Notes: generated from the sequence alone by a model not told the origin. Numbered from the stretch's first letter, positions 1 through 8,208 are shown. The stretch: 41,259 bases of DNA from Ectothiorhodospiraceae bacterium (GCA_002699105.1 PABJ01000020.1:1-41259), one strand, 5' to 3'. Numbers and translations are program-made.

Positions 1-87
1 AAAAAAGAAATATAATATGTCATTTCTTCAAGGAATGTCGTAAGTTCCTTCTATAGAGTAGATTGAACCTCTCGATGGAGAATCGTC

Positions 88-1299
88 ATGAGAGCACGAG
101 AAATAATCACAACCATTGTACTCGTTCTTGTATTTGGAACGCAGGTACAGGCACAATTTGAATACTGGGAACAGACAGACGGTCCCAGCAACTTGCGTGT
201 GGGTTCCCTGCTGGTGTTACCTGAAGGTGTCATCGTTGCCGGCACAAACAACGGTATCTATGCTTCTTCGAACGAAGGAGACAGCTGGAGCGCTATTGGG
301 CTGCTTAACAACAACATCGTTGCGCTTGCATACAACACGAGTAAGCATTTGTTCGCAGCTTCCGCTTCGAAAGGTATCTACCGCAGCACGAATGCAGGTC
401 TCAATTGGACCCAGATTTACGATGGGACTGTGCGCTCTGTAGCAATCAGCGTTCGCGGAGATGTCTTCGCTGGAACGCCATCAGGATTGCTCCGATCTTT
501 CGATAACGGTAACACCTGGCATGACGTCCCGTTACCCCTGCAGAGCGGCGTCAATTCGATCCATGTATCGATCAACGGAGAGATATATGTTGGCACGGCA
601 GGACTCGGTGTTTATCGCTCCGACGATCAGGGGAACTCATGGATCAACATGAATCTACCCAATATCGATGTTCAGGCCATCAGCACCGGCGGTAACCTCG
701 TTTTCGCAGGCTCACGGTTCAGCGGGCTTTATCGTACAACCCGCGGAGGCACTACTTGGACAGAGGTGAACACCGGCCTCGAAAGCAGAGATATTCTTGC
801 GATCGTTATCAACAGCACCGGTTATGTGATTGTAGGTACCGGCCAGGAAGGCGCATACCGTTCGCTTAACAATGGCAACTCGTGGCAGAGCTTTAATTCT
901 GGTCTCCAATCGAACGTCGTTTCGGCGCTGGCGATTTCCGGAGAAGGTGTGGTGTTCGCCGGCACAGATAGAAAGCGTGTACATCGCACCGATAAGAGCA
1001 TCGTTGGTATAAGCGACGTTTCGAACACAGCGGAGAACTTCGGGATTCAATCAGTCTATCCGAATCCAATAAGTAGTATTGCAACCATCGAAGTCCAATC
1101 GCAGGACGATGCAACCTTGGAAATCGTAAATACGCTCGGCCGGAAAGTGTATGAGCAAAAGATTGGATCCGGCAGCGGCTCCGTGCAGTGGAGCGGCCTA
1201 AATATGAGCGGTGTCCCCGTCCCTACGGGATTGTATCATGCACGGTTGATCGCGAACGGTACTGTCAGCCCCGCTGCTATGATTTCCGTTCTACGCTAG
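88..1299 (+). CDS. Secreted Asp-box beta-propeller protein with T9SS type A sorting domain
   Basis: The 403-aa protein starts with a signal peptide (about residues 1-22, hydrophobic core, ending VQAQ). Its body has about six repeats ending in an Asp-box/BNR-like motif of the form S-x-[DN]-x-G-x-x-W, for example SSNEGDSW, SDDQGNSW and SLNNGNSW, which predicts a beta-propeller of the sortilin/YCF48 type. The last ~80 residues form a T9SS type A sorting domain: a YPNP segment, a beta-rich stretch with a LGRKVYE-like strand, and a G-LYHARL ending. It is therefore probably exported across the outer membrane by T9SS and then anchored or released. Substrate or partner is unknown; such propellers usually bind protein or glycan. 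It is transcribed alone and converges on gmhA. The start is the only ATG before the signal peptide. Confidence 0.88.
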   Translation: MRAREIITTIVLVLVFGTQVQAQFEYWEQTDGPSNLRVGSLLVLPEGVIVAGTNNGIYASSNEGDSWSAIGLLNNNIVALAYNTSKHLFAASASKGIYRSTNAGLNWTQIYDGTVRSVAISVRGDVFAGTPSGLLRSFDNGNTWHDVPLPLQSGVNSIHVSINGEIYVGTAGLGVYRSDDQGNSWINMNLPNIDVQAISTGGNLVFAGSRFSGLYRTTRGGTTWTEVNTGLESRDILAIVINSTGYVIVGTGQEGAYRSLNNGNSWQSFNSGLQSNVVSALAISGEGVVFAGTDRKRVHRTDKSIVGISDVSNTAENFGIQSVYPNPISSIATIEVQSQDDATLEIVNTLGRKVYEQKIGSGSGSVQWSGLNMSGVPVPTGLYHARLIANGTVSPAAMISVLR

Positions 1300-1310
1300 T
1301 CGATTAGATT

Positions 1311-1895
1311 TTACTGATAGAGATGCGGGTAGAGCTTTCGCTCTACCGCCTCTATCACAATGTGTATAATCTTGATATGCAGTTCCTGAATCCGGTCGCT
1401 TGTTTTTCCGGGCACGATAATCGGAATATCGCATAGCGGCAGGAGCTTACCCCCCGATTTCCCCAGCAATCCCACGACAGTCATCCCTTTGTTCTTCGCT
1501 TCTTCAGCAGCCCGGATTAGGTTCTGGGAATTCCCGCTTGTGCTGAGTGTCAGCAGAAGGTCTCCCGGTTGACCTAGGGCCTGTATCTGGCGGGCGAATA
1601 CCTCGGCGTATCCGTAATCGTTGGCGACGCAGCTCATATGGCCTGGATCGCTTAGAGCAATGGCCGGAAGCGGAGGACGTTCGTCGCGGTAGCGGCCGCT
1701 CCATTCTTCGGCAAAATGCATCGCATCGCTCATAGAGCCGCCATTTCCGCACGAGATCGCTTTCCCGTTGTACTGAAACGTATCGTACAAGCTTGTTGCA
1801 AACGATTCGACCTTTGAAAACTGCTTCTCATCTTCAATGAATGCTGCAAGACACTCTTGCGCTTCGAGGAACGAATGTCGGATGGATTCCTGCAT
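1311..1895 (-). CDS. gmhA: Phosphoheptose isomerase (sedoheptulose 7-phosphate isomerase)
   Basis: This cytoplasmic enzyme converts sedoheptulose 7-phosphate to D-glycero-D-manno-heptose 7-phosphate, the first step of ADP/GDP-heptose synthesis for LPS core or S-layer glycans. The 194-aa length matches E. coli GmhA (192 aa). Visible SIS-domain motifs are SCGNGGS (~48-54, phosphate binding), DAMHFAEEWSGRYR (~57-70, with zinc ligands H60 and E64), STSGNS (~117-122) and the C-terminal DRIQELHIKIIH segment with its metal/catalytic Gln and His. GAGG-like GAGG spacing is met by the sequence TGAGG about 8 bases before the ATG. It begins 10 bases after the fumarase stop, so the two are probably cotranscribed despite unrelated functions. 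The other heptose-pathway genes (hldE, gmhB) are not in the window. Confidence 0.95.
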   Translation of the reverse strand: MQESIRHSFLEAQECLAAFIEDEKQFSKVESFATSLYDTFQYNGKAISCGNGGSMSDAMHFAEEWSGRYRDERPPLPAIALSDPGHMSCVANDYGYAEVFARQIQALGQPGDLLLTLSTSGNSQNLIRAAEEAKNKGMTVVGLLGKSGGKLLPLCDIPIIVPGKTSDRIQELHIKIIHIVIEAVERKLYPHLYQ

Positions 1896-1905
1896 TGGTG
1901 AATCC

Positions 1906-3429
1906 TCAGGCTAACGGCAGATTGAGTTTTTCGAGCCGCTCTGCCGAATCCGCTCTCACTTCATCGTGGAGCGAATTGCCATGAGAGTCCATCGTCACGA
2001 TAGCTGCGAAACCTTCAACATTGAAAATCCACTGCGCCTCCGGTACGCCCAATTCTTCCAGGAAGTGAACGCCTTCCACGTTCTTAACCGTATCTGCGTA
2101 GTACTGCGCGGCACCGCCGATTGCATTCAAGTATACGGCTCCGTGCTCATTCAATGCGTCGAGGGTTTTCTTACCCATACCGCCCTTCCCAATCACAGCC
2201 CGCAGTCCAAACTTCTTGAGAACGTGACCCTGGTATGGTTCCTCCCGGATACTCGTCGTGGGCCCGGCAGCTTTCACGTGCCACTGCCCTGAATCATCCT
2301 GCAGCATGACTGGCCCGCAGTGGTAGAGAATTCCCCCGTTCATATCGACAGGCGAATCATTTTCCATGAAGTACTTATGCAGCGCATCTCTTCCCGTATA
2401 CATGGTTCCGCTGATGAGGACGATGTCGCCGACTTTGAGTTTGCGGATGTCTTCTTCGCTCACAGGTGGAACGAGCTTCACTTCGCGTCCTGTCAGAGAG
2501 ATTCCTTGCGCCTTCGCCATTTTCTTCGGATCTGGATCCCGGTAGAGCCAATTGTTGATACTGCCTGTCGCCGGATCGATTTCAACACCGAGACGACGGA
2601 ATGCCCAACAATCGTATGCTACGGATACAAAGAAGCTTGCAGGCAGGCGATGATAGGACCCGACTTTGCAGCCGATCAATGTCCCGTTCCCGCCGAAGCC
2701 CATCGTGCCGATATTCAGTTTGTTGGCATTCTCCATGACGTATTCTTCCAACTGCGCTAGCGCCGGGTCCGGGTTCGTGTCATCCAGTTCGCGGAACAGC
2801 TGGTCCTTGGCATATTTGTAGCCCGCAGCTCTATCTCCGCCAATAGCAACTCCGATCGCACCGACCGAGCACCCCTGACCCTGAGCCTGCCATACCGCAT
2901 GCATGATACATTTACGGACGCCTTCCAAATCGCGTCCTGCATTGCCGAGATGTTCAAGATTCGCAGGCAAGGAGTACTGGATGTTCTTGTTTTCGCATCC
3001 GCCGCCTTTAAGGACGAGTTTCACCTCGATATAATCTTTATCCCATTGTTCCCAGTAAAAGATTGGAGCGCCGCTGCCGATATTATTCCCGCTGTTCTTC
3101 CCTGTAACGGAGTCCACGGTATTCGGGCGCAGCTTACCATTCTTGGTTGCTTCCTTGATAGCCTCCAGAATCTCCGCTTTCATCTCCATCTGATTGGCGC
3201 CTATCGGCGTATAGATTTTGAAGGTAGGCATGCCCGTATCCTGGCAGATAGCACCTTCATTCTCGCATGCCATATCGATATTCTGGGCAATCGTTTCCAA
3301 TGCCAGGGCAGCGCGGGAGCCTTCTTCTTCGTCTGTCATGATGCGCTCCATCGCACGCCTTACATCTGCTGGGAGGTTTGTCGATGTCTGGACGATAAGT
3401 TCATACATGGATTGGCGGAAGTTCTGCAT
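1906..3429 (-). CDS. fumA: Fumarate hydratase, class I (iron-sulfur)
   Basis: This enzyme reversibly hydrates fumarate to malate in the TCA cycle with an oxygen-sensitive [4Fe-4S] cluster. The 507-aa single chain contains the alpha part (N-terminal, with ICQDTGMPTF near 61-70, KGGGCENKNIQY near 140-152, and GAIGVAIGGDRAAG) and the beta part (from about residue 310, with GTMYTGRDALHK, YHCGP and KGGMGKKT). It resembles TtdA/TtdB-type fumarases fused in one protein. Cys in the QDTG, GGGC and HCGP segments are candidates for cluster ligation. A class I tartrate dehydratase is a possible alternative, because the families are close, but a full-length fused chain favours fumarase. No strong ribosome binding site is visible before the ATG. 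The upstream symporter lies 109 bases away on the same strand. Confidence 0.92.
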   Translation of the reverse strand: MQNFRQSMYELIVQTSTNLPADVRRAMERIMTDEEEGSRAALALETIAQNIDMACENEGAICQDTGMPTFKIYTPIGANQMEMKAEILEAIKEATKNGKLRPNTVDSVTGKNSGNNIGSGAPIFYWEQWDKDYIEVKLVLKGGGCENKNIQYSLPANLEHLGNAGRDLEGVRKCIMHAVWQAQGQGCSVGAIGVAIGGDRAAGYKYAKDQLFRELDDTNPDPALAQLEEYVMENANKLNIGTMGFGGNGTLIGCKVGSYHRLPASFFVSVAYDCWAFRRLGVEIDPATGSINNWLYRDPDPKKMAKAQGISLTGREVKLVPPVSEEDIRKLKVGDIVLISGTMYTGRDALHKYFMENDSPVDMNGGILYHCGPVMLQDDSGQWHVKAAGPTTSIREEPYQGHVLKKFGLRAVIGKGGMGKKTLDALNEHGAVYLNAIGGAAQYYADTVKNVEGVHFLEELGVPEAQWIFNVEGFAAIVTMDSHGNSLHDEVRADSAERLEKLNLPLA

Positions 3430-3482
3430 GACGGTATCCGGTATTTATGGACGAGGTGTTTTGGTGCTTGGGTCTAAGAAAC

Positions 3483-3494
3483 TACAGTACTGTA
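3483..3494. promoter_or_regulatory. 12-bp perfect palindrome upstream of fumA
   Basis: TACAGTACTGTA is a perfect palindrome in the 109-base gap between the symporter stop and the fumarase start, 54 bases before the fumarase ATG. It shares the 9-mer AGTACTGTA with another palindrome at 6691-6705. It may be an operator; no regulator is known to me for it. Confidence 0.25.
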
Positions 3495-3538
3495 AAATCA
3501 GCATTTTCACGCCACAAGACAAGCCGGTGGTTTTCGTT

Positions 3539-4948
3539 TCAGGACCGGGATTTCATCAGATTGCCAACAATGTATATGCCGATGGAAACGACTAAACCGG
3601 GATACATAGGCTCAATACCGAAAGGGTATTGTGCCGTTCCTTCCAGCGCATTCAGCTGACCGATTGTGAAGATGATGAGCGCCACTGCAAATCCCATTAC
3701 CATGGAGATGAATGTCAAGCCGGCTGTAATTCGGAATTTGCTGTAATACGACGTTACGATTGGCAGGAGTAAGGGCGGGATAAAGAGGGTACCGATGACG
3801 TACCACAGATTAACAATCGAAGGAAAGAGCAGTACACTTACGACCGAAACAACCGCAGTGACTATGAGTCCGGTTTTCGTGTGCTTGTCGACGAATTGTT
3901 CGGATAGATCGTCCTTCCATCGAGCGATCATATCCCGGCCGACCGTAATCGCCGAGACAAACGCAAATCCATCGACAGTCGACATGATTGTCCCAAGCAT
4001 CCCGACGTAGAATATCCCTTTGGCTATCTCGGGTAGAGCCGTCTCTGCGAGCAAAGGAAAGGCAAGCGCTGGATCCTCGATCCCGGGTAATAAAGCTCGG
4101 GCATACAGGCCTGAGAGCGTTGTGATGGTATCGAAGACCATCCAGAATCCGATTGATATGAAAATGCCGCGTCTGGCAGTCGGCGCATCTTTTGCGCTGA
4201 GTGTGAACTGGTGGAAAGGCGGCGAAATTAGTGTCCAAAGCGCAATGAAAAACCAGACGACAATGTACTGCCACGAATTACCCCCGGTAAGTGAGAAATG
4301 CAGAGGCGGCAGGTTGTCCGTCAAAAAGGGTACGATGCCGTGTTCTGCGAACAGGAATCCGAGCAGCACGATAAATCCGAGGAACATCAATCCGAACTGC
4401 AGGATGTCTGTGGAAACCAGCGCCCGGAATCCTCCCCAGTACACATATGCAATCGTAATAACAGCACTTATGAGGAGTGCCGGCAGCAGGTCCAGCCCCG
4501 TGAATACCTGCACAAGGATTGCCAGCATAAGCATGTATGGAGCGGGGGAGCTTACAAAGAATACGATCGCTGATCCGAACATCCCGGTTTTGCGATCATA
4601 CGTTTCATAGAGCATATCACTAATAGAGTAGACCTCGGACTCCCGAACTTTTCGCGCAAAAAATAAGGCAAACACAAGAGCGAATATGTAGTAGGGGAAT
4701 CCGAATACGAACCAGTTCGCAATGCCGTACAGATAGGTGAATTCACCTACGCCAAGGATCCCACCGTACCACGTAGCTACAAGCGCAGCGATAAAGCCGG
4801 GAAGGCTCAGGAGCCTGCCTCCTAGGAGAAAATCGTCCTGTACAGCGCCTTGCCGACGTGTGGCTCGATATGCCAAGAAGGCCAGCAGTCCGATGTAGAC
4901 AGTGAGGACAGTCCAATCGCCAAAGGCAAATGAGATCGTATCAGACAT
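3539..4948 (-). CDS. Sodium:solute symporter (SSS family)
   Basis: This 469-aa integral membrane protein has about 12-13 hydrophobic segments and the features of the SSS (sodium/proline, sodium/glucose, pantothenate) family: an N-terminal helix followed by the polar DDFLLGGR stretch, an unwound first core helix with ATWYGG, a WGGFRALVSTDILQ segment, and the STVDGFAFVSAITVGRDM segment late in the core, which carries a Ser/Thr at the usual Na2-site position. It would import an unidentified small organic solute using the sodium gradient. The substrate cannot be read from the sequence. It lies upstream of fumA on the same strand, so a carboxylate substrate is conceivable but unsupported. No clear ribosome binding site precedes the ATG. 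Confidence 0.88.
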   Translation of the reverse strand: MSDTISFAFGDWTVLTVYIGLLAFLAYRATRRQGAVQDDFLLGGRLLSLPGFIAALVATWYGGILGVGEFTYLYGIANWFVFGFPYYIFALVFALFFARKVRESEVYSISDMLYETYDRKTGMFGSAIVFFVSSPAPYMLMLAILVQVFTGLDLLPALLISAVITIAYVYWGGFRALVSTDILQFGLMFLGFIVLLGFLFAEHGIVPFLTDNLPPLHFSLTGGNSWQYIVVWFFIALWTLISPPFHQFTLSAKDAPTARRGIFISIGFWMVFDTITTLSGLYARALLPGIEDPALAFPLLAETALPEIAKGIFYVGMLGTIMSTVDGFAFVSAITVGRDMIARWKDDLSEQFVDKHTKTGLIVTAVVSVVSVLLFPSIVNLWYVIGTLFIPPLLLPIVTSYYSKFRITAGLTFISMVMGFAVALIIFTIGQLNALEGTAQYPFGIEPMYPGLVVSIGIYIVGNLMKSRS

Positions 4949-5003
4949 TGAATGGTTTCGTGTTGTCCATGAGCGCTAATGTATTAACCGGAGGGTGGAC
5001 AAC

Positions 5004-5030
5004 AAAAAAATGCCGTCCTTTGGACGGCAT
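5004..5030 (-). terminator. Rho-independent terminator of the 5056-5382 gene
   Basis: On the minus strand a 9-bp perfect stem (ATGCCGTCC with GGACGGCAT, 3-base loop) is followed by seven T. It sits just after the stop of the small gene at 5056-5382 and so separates it from the symporter gene. Confidence 0.88.
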
Positions 5031-5055
5031 CAAAATGTCGGCATCGAGGTGAAAT

Positions 5056-5382
5056 TCAGCGGAGTGACTTCTGTTCCAGTTTTGTCTTCTTGGGATGGCG
5101 CATGATGTAGAGCTGCTCAGATGTTTCCCGCGCATCGATATCGCTATCGACAGTGAGATACACCATTCGCTCCATGCAATCGCGGGAAACGCGGATCGCT
5201 TGTTCACCATCCGTGTCGAGATACTTCTTGAAGTAGAGCTCACCGGCAGGGATGGTGTATCCAAATGCGCAGTCCTGATCGTTTTCTGAAACCGAAGTGT
5301 GCCAACTGTATTTATCCGAGGAGATTGAATTGTAGCGATTGAACGCTCGAAGGAAATCTTTTTCTGATTGATAGATCGGCAT
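5056..5382 (-). CDS. Hypothetical protein, 108 aa
   Basis: I do not recognise this protein. It is soluble-looking and charged, has no signal peptide or membrane segment, and has an aromatic-rich N-terminal half (Y4, Y17, Y25, W27) with a basic C-terminal tail (RHPKKTKLEQKSLR). It is probably real: a near-ideal ribosome binding site (GGAGG, 8 bases before the ATG) precedes it and a strong terminator follows its stop, which makes it a monocistronic unit. Its neighbours (ferritin-like protein upstream, symporter downstream) give no functional clue. Confidence 0.72.
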   Translation of the reverse strand: MPIYQSEKDFLRAFNRYNSISSDKYSWHTSVSENDQDCAFGYTIPAGELYFKKYLDTDGEQAIRVSRDCMERMVYLTVDSDIDARETSEQLYIMRHPKKTKLEQKSLR

Positions 5383-5558
5383 GGTAGTTCCTCCGGATTC
5401 GTTGACGGTGATATGTTGATTGGTCAGGTTGGAGGCCCCGTGTCAGGTGTTACCGAGGCTAAAAATGGGACTGCAGAGCAGCCCCAATTCCTACAAGCTA
5501 GATAGTGAATTTCCGAATCAAATGAAAGTGAAAAAGTCGAACTTTCTGTCTCCGGAAC

Positions 5559-6026
5559 CTACATTTCGAAGCCCATTGTGCCTTGCTGCATTGCGAACTT
5601 CTTTTGAATGTCGTGATGATGGTTCATCTCCTCTTCAGCAAGGTTTTCGAACATCGTTTTCAGTTCTTCATTCTTGCTGCTTTTCGCCAGGGTTAGGAAG
5701 AGATTCTGGGCTTTCGTTTCTCTCGTGAGTGCAAGTTCCAATATCTGTTCTATCGACTCGGGCGGCGCTTCCGGTTCTTTCGCGGTTGTGTGGGACTGTT
5801 CGACGCCCTTAATAAGGCTCGTATCTTCTACCACAATGCTGCCGTCGTAGATTTCCATCTCTTTCATCGTCGTAAGGAGATCTTCGTGTCCCTTCTCTTC
5901 CTCGACGAGGCTCTTGAGGAAATTCTGCATCTCCACGTTATTCGTTTTTTCGAGCATACCGGCGTAGAGATTCTGTGAGGAGACTTCGTGTTGGATTGCG
6001 ATATCAAGCAATTCGTCTACAGTCAT
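5559..6026 (-). CDS. Ferritin-like (rubrerythrin/COG1633-type) protein
   Basis: This is a predicted four-helix-bundle protein of about 155 aa with two similar helical hairpins. The first has IQHEVSSQNLYAGML followed by EEEKGHEDLL; the second has LTRETKAQNLFLTL followed by EEEMNHHHDI. The repeated E...ExxH pattern is the di-iron signature of ferritin-like and rubrerythrin proteins, so it probably binds two iron (or manganese) ions and works in iron storage or peroxide protection in the cytoplasm. The C-terminal rubredoxin domain of true rubrerythrin is absent. I chose the internal ATG at 6026 because the family homology begins there; an in-frame ATG at 6053 adds nine residues. Neither start has a clear ribosome binding site. 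Confidence 0.82.
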   Translation of the reverse strand: MTVDELLDIAIQHEVSSQNLYAGMLEKTNNVEMQNFLKSLVEEEKGHEDLLTTMKEMEIYDGSIVVEDTSLIKGVEQSHTTAKEPEAPPESIEQILELALTRETKAQNLFLTLAKSSKNEELKTMFENLAEEEMNHHHDIQKKFAMQQGTMGFEM

Positions 6027-6145
6027 GGTGCATTCGCGTAACTGGTGGAACATCTAGGCAAGGTGTACATCAATATACGCACTGACCGGGCGAATAGCAC
6101 CCGGTCAGCAGAGAAAAATGTCTTTTTATTCGGAGTAAGGCGATG

Positions 6146-6385
6146 TTAGTTCAGCCCGCACATGCCGCCCGCGCATGGAGAGGGTGCAGGAATGCTGCAG
6201 CCACCCGGGCCGCAGTCGCCGAATGACGCTTCTTCCACATTCGATGTAGCAAATGCTGAGAACTGCTTTATCCCTTCTTTGGATCCGCAGGAAGGACAGA
6301 TAATGAGTTCGTCGTTTTCTCGAACCTTGAAAAACACTTCGTATCCTGCGCCGCAGTCGTTGCAGCGGTACTCAAATGTAGGCAT
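6146..6385 (-). CDS. FmdB-family zinc ribbon protein
   Basis: This 79-aa protein begins MPTFEYRCNDCG and has a second pair in CPSCGS about 26 residues later, the paired Cys-x2-Cys layout of the FmdB/CxxC regulatory family. It probably folds as a zinc ribbon. The C-terminus is rich in Gly, Cys and Pro (GDCGPGGCS, CAGGMCG), as in many members. The role is unclear; FmdB was proposed as a regulator of amidase/formamidase genes. The ATG at 6385 is preferred over an upstream in-frame ATG at 6412 because GGAGGAGAAGTA precedes it and homology begins there. It overlaps the stop of the upstream membrane protein gene by one base (TAATG), implying translational coupling. Confidence 0.88.
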   Translation of the reverse strand: MPTFEYRCNDCGAGYEVFFKVRENDELIICPSCGSKEGIKQFSAFATSNVEEASFGDCGPGGCSIPAPSPCAGGMCGLN

Positions 6386-6606
6386 TACTTCTCCTCCGAT
6401 TTTTTCTTCCATTTCCCTGGATCTATCAACCAGGACGCTCCGGCGAGTGCTCCGTATCCGGTGCTAATCGCCCAGCTGCTGGTGATCGGGCAGCTTCCAC
6501 TCGTGCAGCCGATGAAGTACCAATAGGCGAATCCAGCAGAGGCGCCGAGTGCAACGGGAAATATCTTCCGCAATATGCTACCGATCTTTCGTTTGTCATT
6601 TCTCAT
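6385..6606 (-). CDS. Small membrane protein, DUF6132-like
   Basis: This 73-aa protein has two hydrophobic segments, about 15-32 (PVALGASAGFAYWYFIG) and 42-60, joined by the Cys-containing turn CTSGSCPITSS. The pattern of a Gly-rich helix, then a GC-x2-G-x-CPIT turn, then a second Gly/Ala-rich helix is like the DUF6132 family, often found near thiol, sulfur or metal genes. Function is unknown; the two Cys could bind metal or form a disulfide. Its stop overlaps the ATG of the downstream FmdB-like gene, so the two are one transcription unit. Confidence 0.75.
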   Translation of the reverse strand: MRNDKRKIGSILRKIFPVALGASAGFAYWYFIGCTSGSCPITSSWAISTGYGALAGASWLIDPGKWKKKSEEK

Positions 6607-6690
6607 AGTTCTATTTGATGCACGAAGCGAGAAAACGTTTCAGGTGGTATTGGGATGAACCGCTTGTAATTTCTTCAGCGCAAGATTAAA

Positions 6691-6705
6691 AAAGTACTGT
6701 ACTTT
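6691..6705. promoter_or_regulatory. 15-bp palindrome in a divergent promoter region
   Basis: AAAGTAC-T-GTACTTT has perfect 7-base arms and lies between the minus-strand gene starting at 6606 and the plus-strand gene starting at 6740. It shares AGTACTGTA with the palindrome at 3483-3494. An operator role is inference. Confidence 0.25.
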
Positions 6706-6739
6706 CAGGGCTAAAATACGAACTTTTGTTATCAGAAAG

Positions 6740-7198
6740 TTGGATGATTCACGCGAATTAACCCAGAAACGAATGTTGCTACAGACAAGTACTTCGCCGA
6801 TGCTCCTCATACTAGAACAGCAGACCGACCTCCTCGATTCCATCAGACGGATGACAAACGGCCGTTTCGATTTCGGGTCGGCTCATACCGTCGAAGAGGT
6901 AGTGAAGCTAAAGGAGAAGGCGAGCGTTGCCATGGTCTTACTCGGGCTAGGCTCGTTCGGAAGCGACAAAGGATTGCATCTCATTCGGCAATTGCGTGAA
7001 TCCGAGGCTCTCAAGAGTATCCCAATTATCGCTGTTTTGCCGGAAGCCGATCCTCACCTGAAAGCCGAAAGCCTGCTGAGCGGCTGCACAACTTTTGTCA
7101 TTGAACCCTTAGATCGTGATGGTGTCCTTGCCGTGGTCTCCGAAGTTCTTGGTATTGCAGGGCAAACGCTGGTCAGAATTTCTGCGCCGGCGGAATAG
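6740..7198 (+). CDS. Degenerate receiver-domain protein (pseudo-receiver)
   Basis: The 152-aa protein follows a CheY-like fold: beta-1 MLLILEQ (~21-27), beta-3 VAMVLLGLGSF (~63-73), a GLHLIRQLRESEALKSIPIIAVL segment for alpha-3/beta-4, and beta-5 TTFVIEPLD (~117-125). Key residues are missing. The acidic DD pair after beta-1 is replaced by EQQ, the phospho-acceptor Asp by G69, the beta-4 Thr/Ser by Leu/Pro and the conserved Lys by E122. It should therefore not be phosphorylated, and probably acts as a protein-interaction domain. It is the first gene of a plus-strand cluster with Roadblock proteins and a GTPase. The start is uncertain: in-frame ATGs at 6773 and 6800 are possible, and none has a strong ribosome binding site. 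Confidence 0.75.
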   Translation: MDDSRELTQKRMLLQTSTSPMLLILEQQTDLLDSIRRMTNGRFDFGSAHTVEEVVKLKEKASVAMVLLGLGSFGSDKGLHLIRQLRESEALKSIPIIAVLPEADPHLKAESLLSGCTTFVIEPLDRDGVLAVVSEVLGIAGQTLVRISAPAE

Positions 7199-7357
7199 AT
7201 AGACGACGCGAAGCCAGGTGTGCTCAAATTACAACCGAATGCATTTTTTCTTTGGAGCGATTTTTGTATTGAGCTATTTTCCAGTACAATGAAGCAGCCG
7301 GTTCGAGTTCTCTCTACCTCCTCGCAACCACCCATATTGAAATAGGAATCACATCTC

Positions 7358-7750
7358 ATGGCCGACTTTGGATTGACAGAAGCTACTAAGAGACTGTTCG
7401 AAGATTTGTTCGCGGAGGTTCCCGAAGTTATCGGTGTGTTGCTGGTTTCGGCTGATGGACTCCCAATCGTCCATGAGCTCAAACCTGGTATTAATGCCGA
7501 ACGCATATCAGCGATGGTTGCTACTGCGGTGAATCTCGGAAAGAAAGTATCGCCAACTGTCGGGATAGGCGAGGTCGGAGAAGTGACCATAAACGCCTCC
7601 GAGGGGAATCTATTTCTCTATATCGTCAATCAATCCGTCACACTGGCAATTCTCACTCCGAATGAAGTCAACATGGGTATGATCTTCTTCAAGAGTGCCG
7701 GGATGGTGGAATCGTTGAAAGAGCTGATCAAAGAACAAGAAAGCGCATAG
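7358..7750 (+). CDS. Roadblock/LC7-domain protein (first)
   Basis: This 130-aa protein is a single Roadblock/LC7 domain: an N-terminal helix (LTEATKRLFEDLFAEVPE), beta-strand VIGVLLVSADGLPIVHE, a central helix INAERISAMVATAVNLGKKV, strands EVTINASEGNLFLYIV and LAILTPNEVNMGMI, and a final helix. The family (MglB, CvnB, dynein light chain LC7) forms dimers that bind Ras-like GTPases and often act as GTPase-activating proteins. With the GTPase at 9257-9859 in the same cluster, it is probably that enzyme's regulator or scaffold. It begins 160 bases after the pseudo-receiver, so it may have its own promoter in the A/T-rich gap. Confidence 0.88.
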   Translation: MADFGLTEATKRLFEDLFAEVPEVIGVLLVSADGLPIVHELKPGINAERISAMVATAVNLGKKVSPTVGIGEVGEVTINASEGNLFLYIVNQSVTLAILTPNEVNMGMIFFKSAGMVESLKELIKEQESA

Positions 7751-7830
7751 CCGGTGAACATCGCGTGCATCCTGTATCGGTCAATAAATGGAACGTCAAT
7801 TAACTAGCGGACTCTGGGTAGCGGCATAAT

Positions 7831-8208
7831 ATGGTTCAACAACAGTTCAAAGACATTTTCTCCGCCCTGCGGAAAGAAATCCCCGAAATCAACGGCATGG
7901 CGATAGTCAGTTCTGACGGGAAGGTCATCACACATGACTGGCAGCTTTCTCCTATCGAACCGGATATGATCGGCGCAGTAGCCGCTGCGATTCTCGGGTT
8001 GGGTAAGAAGACTGTGAAAGTCCTTTCAAAAGGGGATTTCATGCACGTGATCCTTGAGTCAACCAACGGGAATATCTCAGTCTATGGCGCAGGTCCGCGG
8101 GCTGTTCTGATCGTGGGAATGAACAAAGATGCAAACATCGGTTTGATGAATTTACTGGCGCGAATCGCTACCGCACGAATCGCCAAAATGCTTGAAGGAG
8201 CTCGATGA
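7831..8208 (+). CDS. Roadblock/LC7-domain protein (second)
   Basis: This is a second, diverged 125-aa Roadblock/LC7 protein. It shows the same order of elements: helix VQQQFKDIFSALRKEIPE, strand INGMAIVSSDGKVITHD, helix DMIGAVAAAILGLGKKTV, strands FMHVILESTNGNISVYGAG and AVLIVGMNKDANIG, and helix LMNLLARIATARIAKML. Two different paralogs allow a heterodimer as well as homodimers. Its last four bases overlap the start of the next gene (ATGA), so the two are translationally coupled. Function is inferred from the family and from the GTPase downstream. Confidence 0.87.
   Translation: MVQQQFKDIFSALRKEIPEINGMAIVSSDGKVITHDWQLSPIEPDMIGAVAAAILGLGKKTVKVLSKGDFMHVILESTNGNISVYGAGPRAVLIVGMNKDANIGLMNLLARIATARIAKMLEGAR

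Noticed and set aside
5420-5728. 102-codon plus-strand frame opposite the ferritin-like gene
   Set aside because: It mostly mirrors the antisense of a well supported gene and contains no domain.
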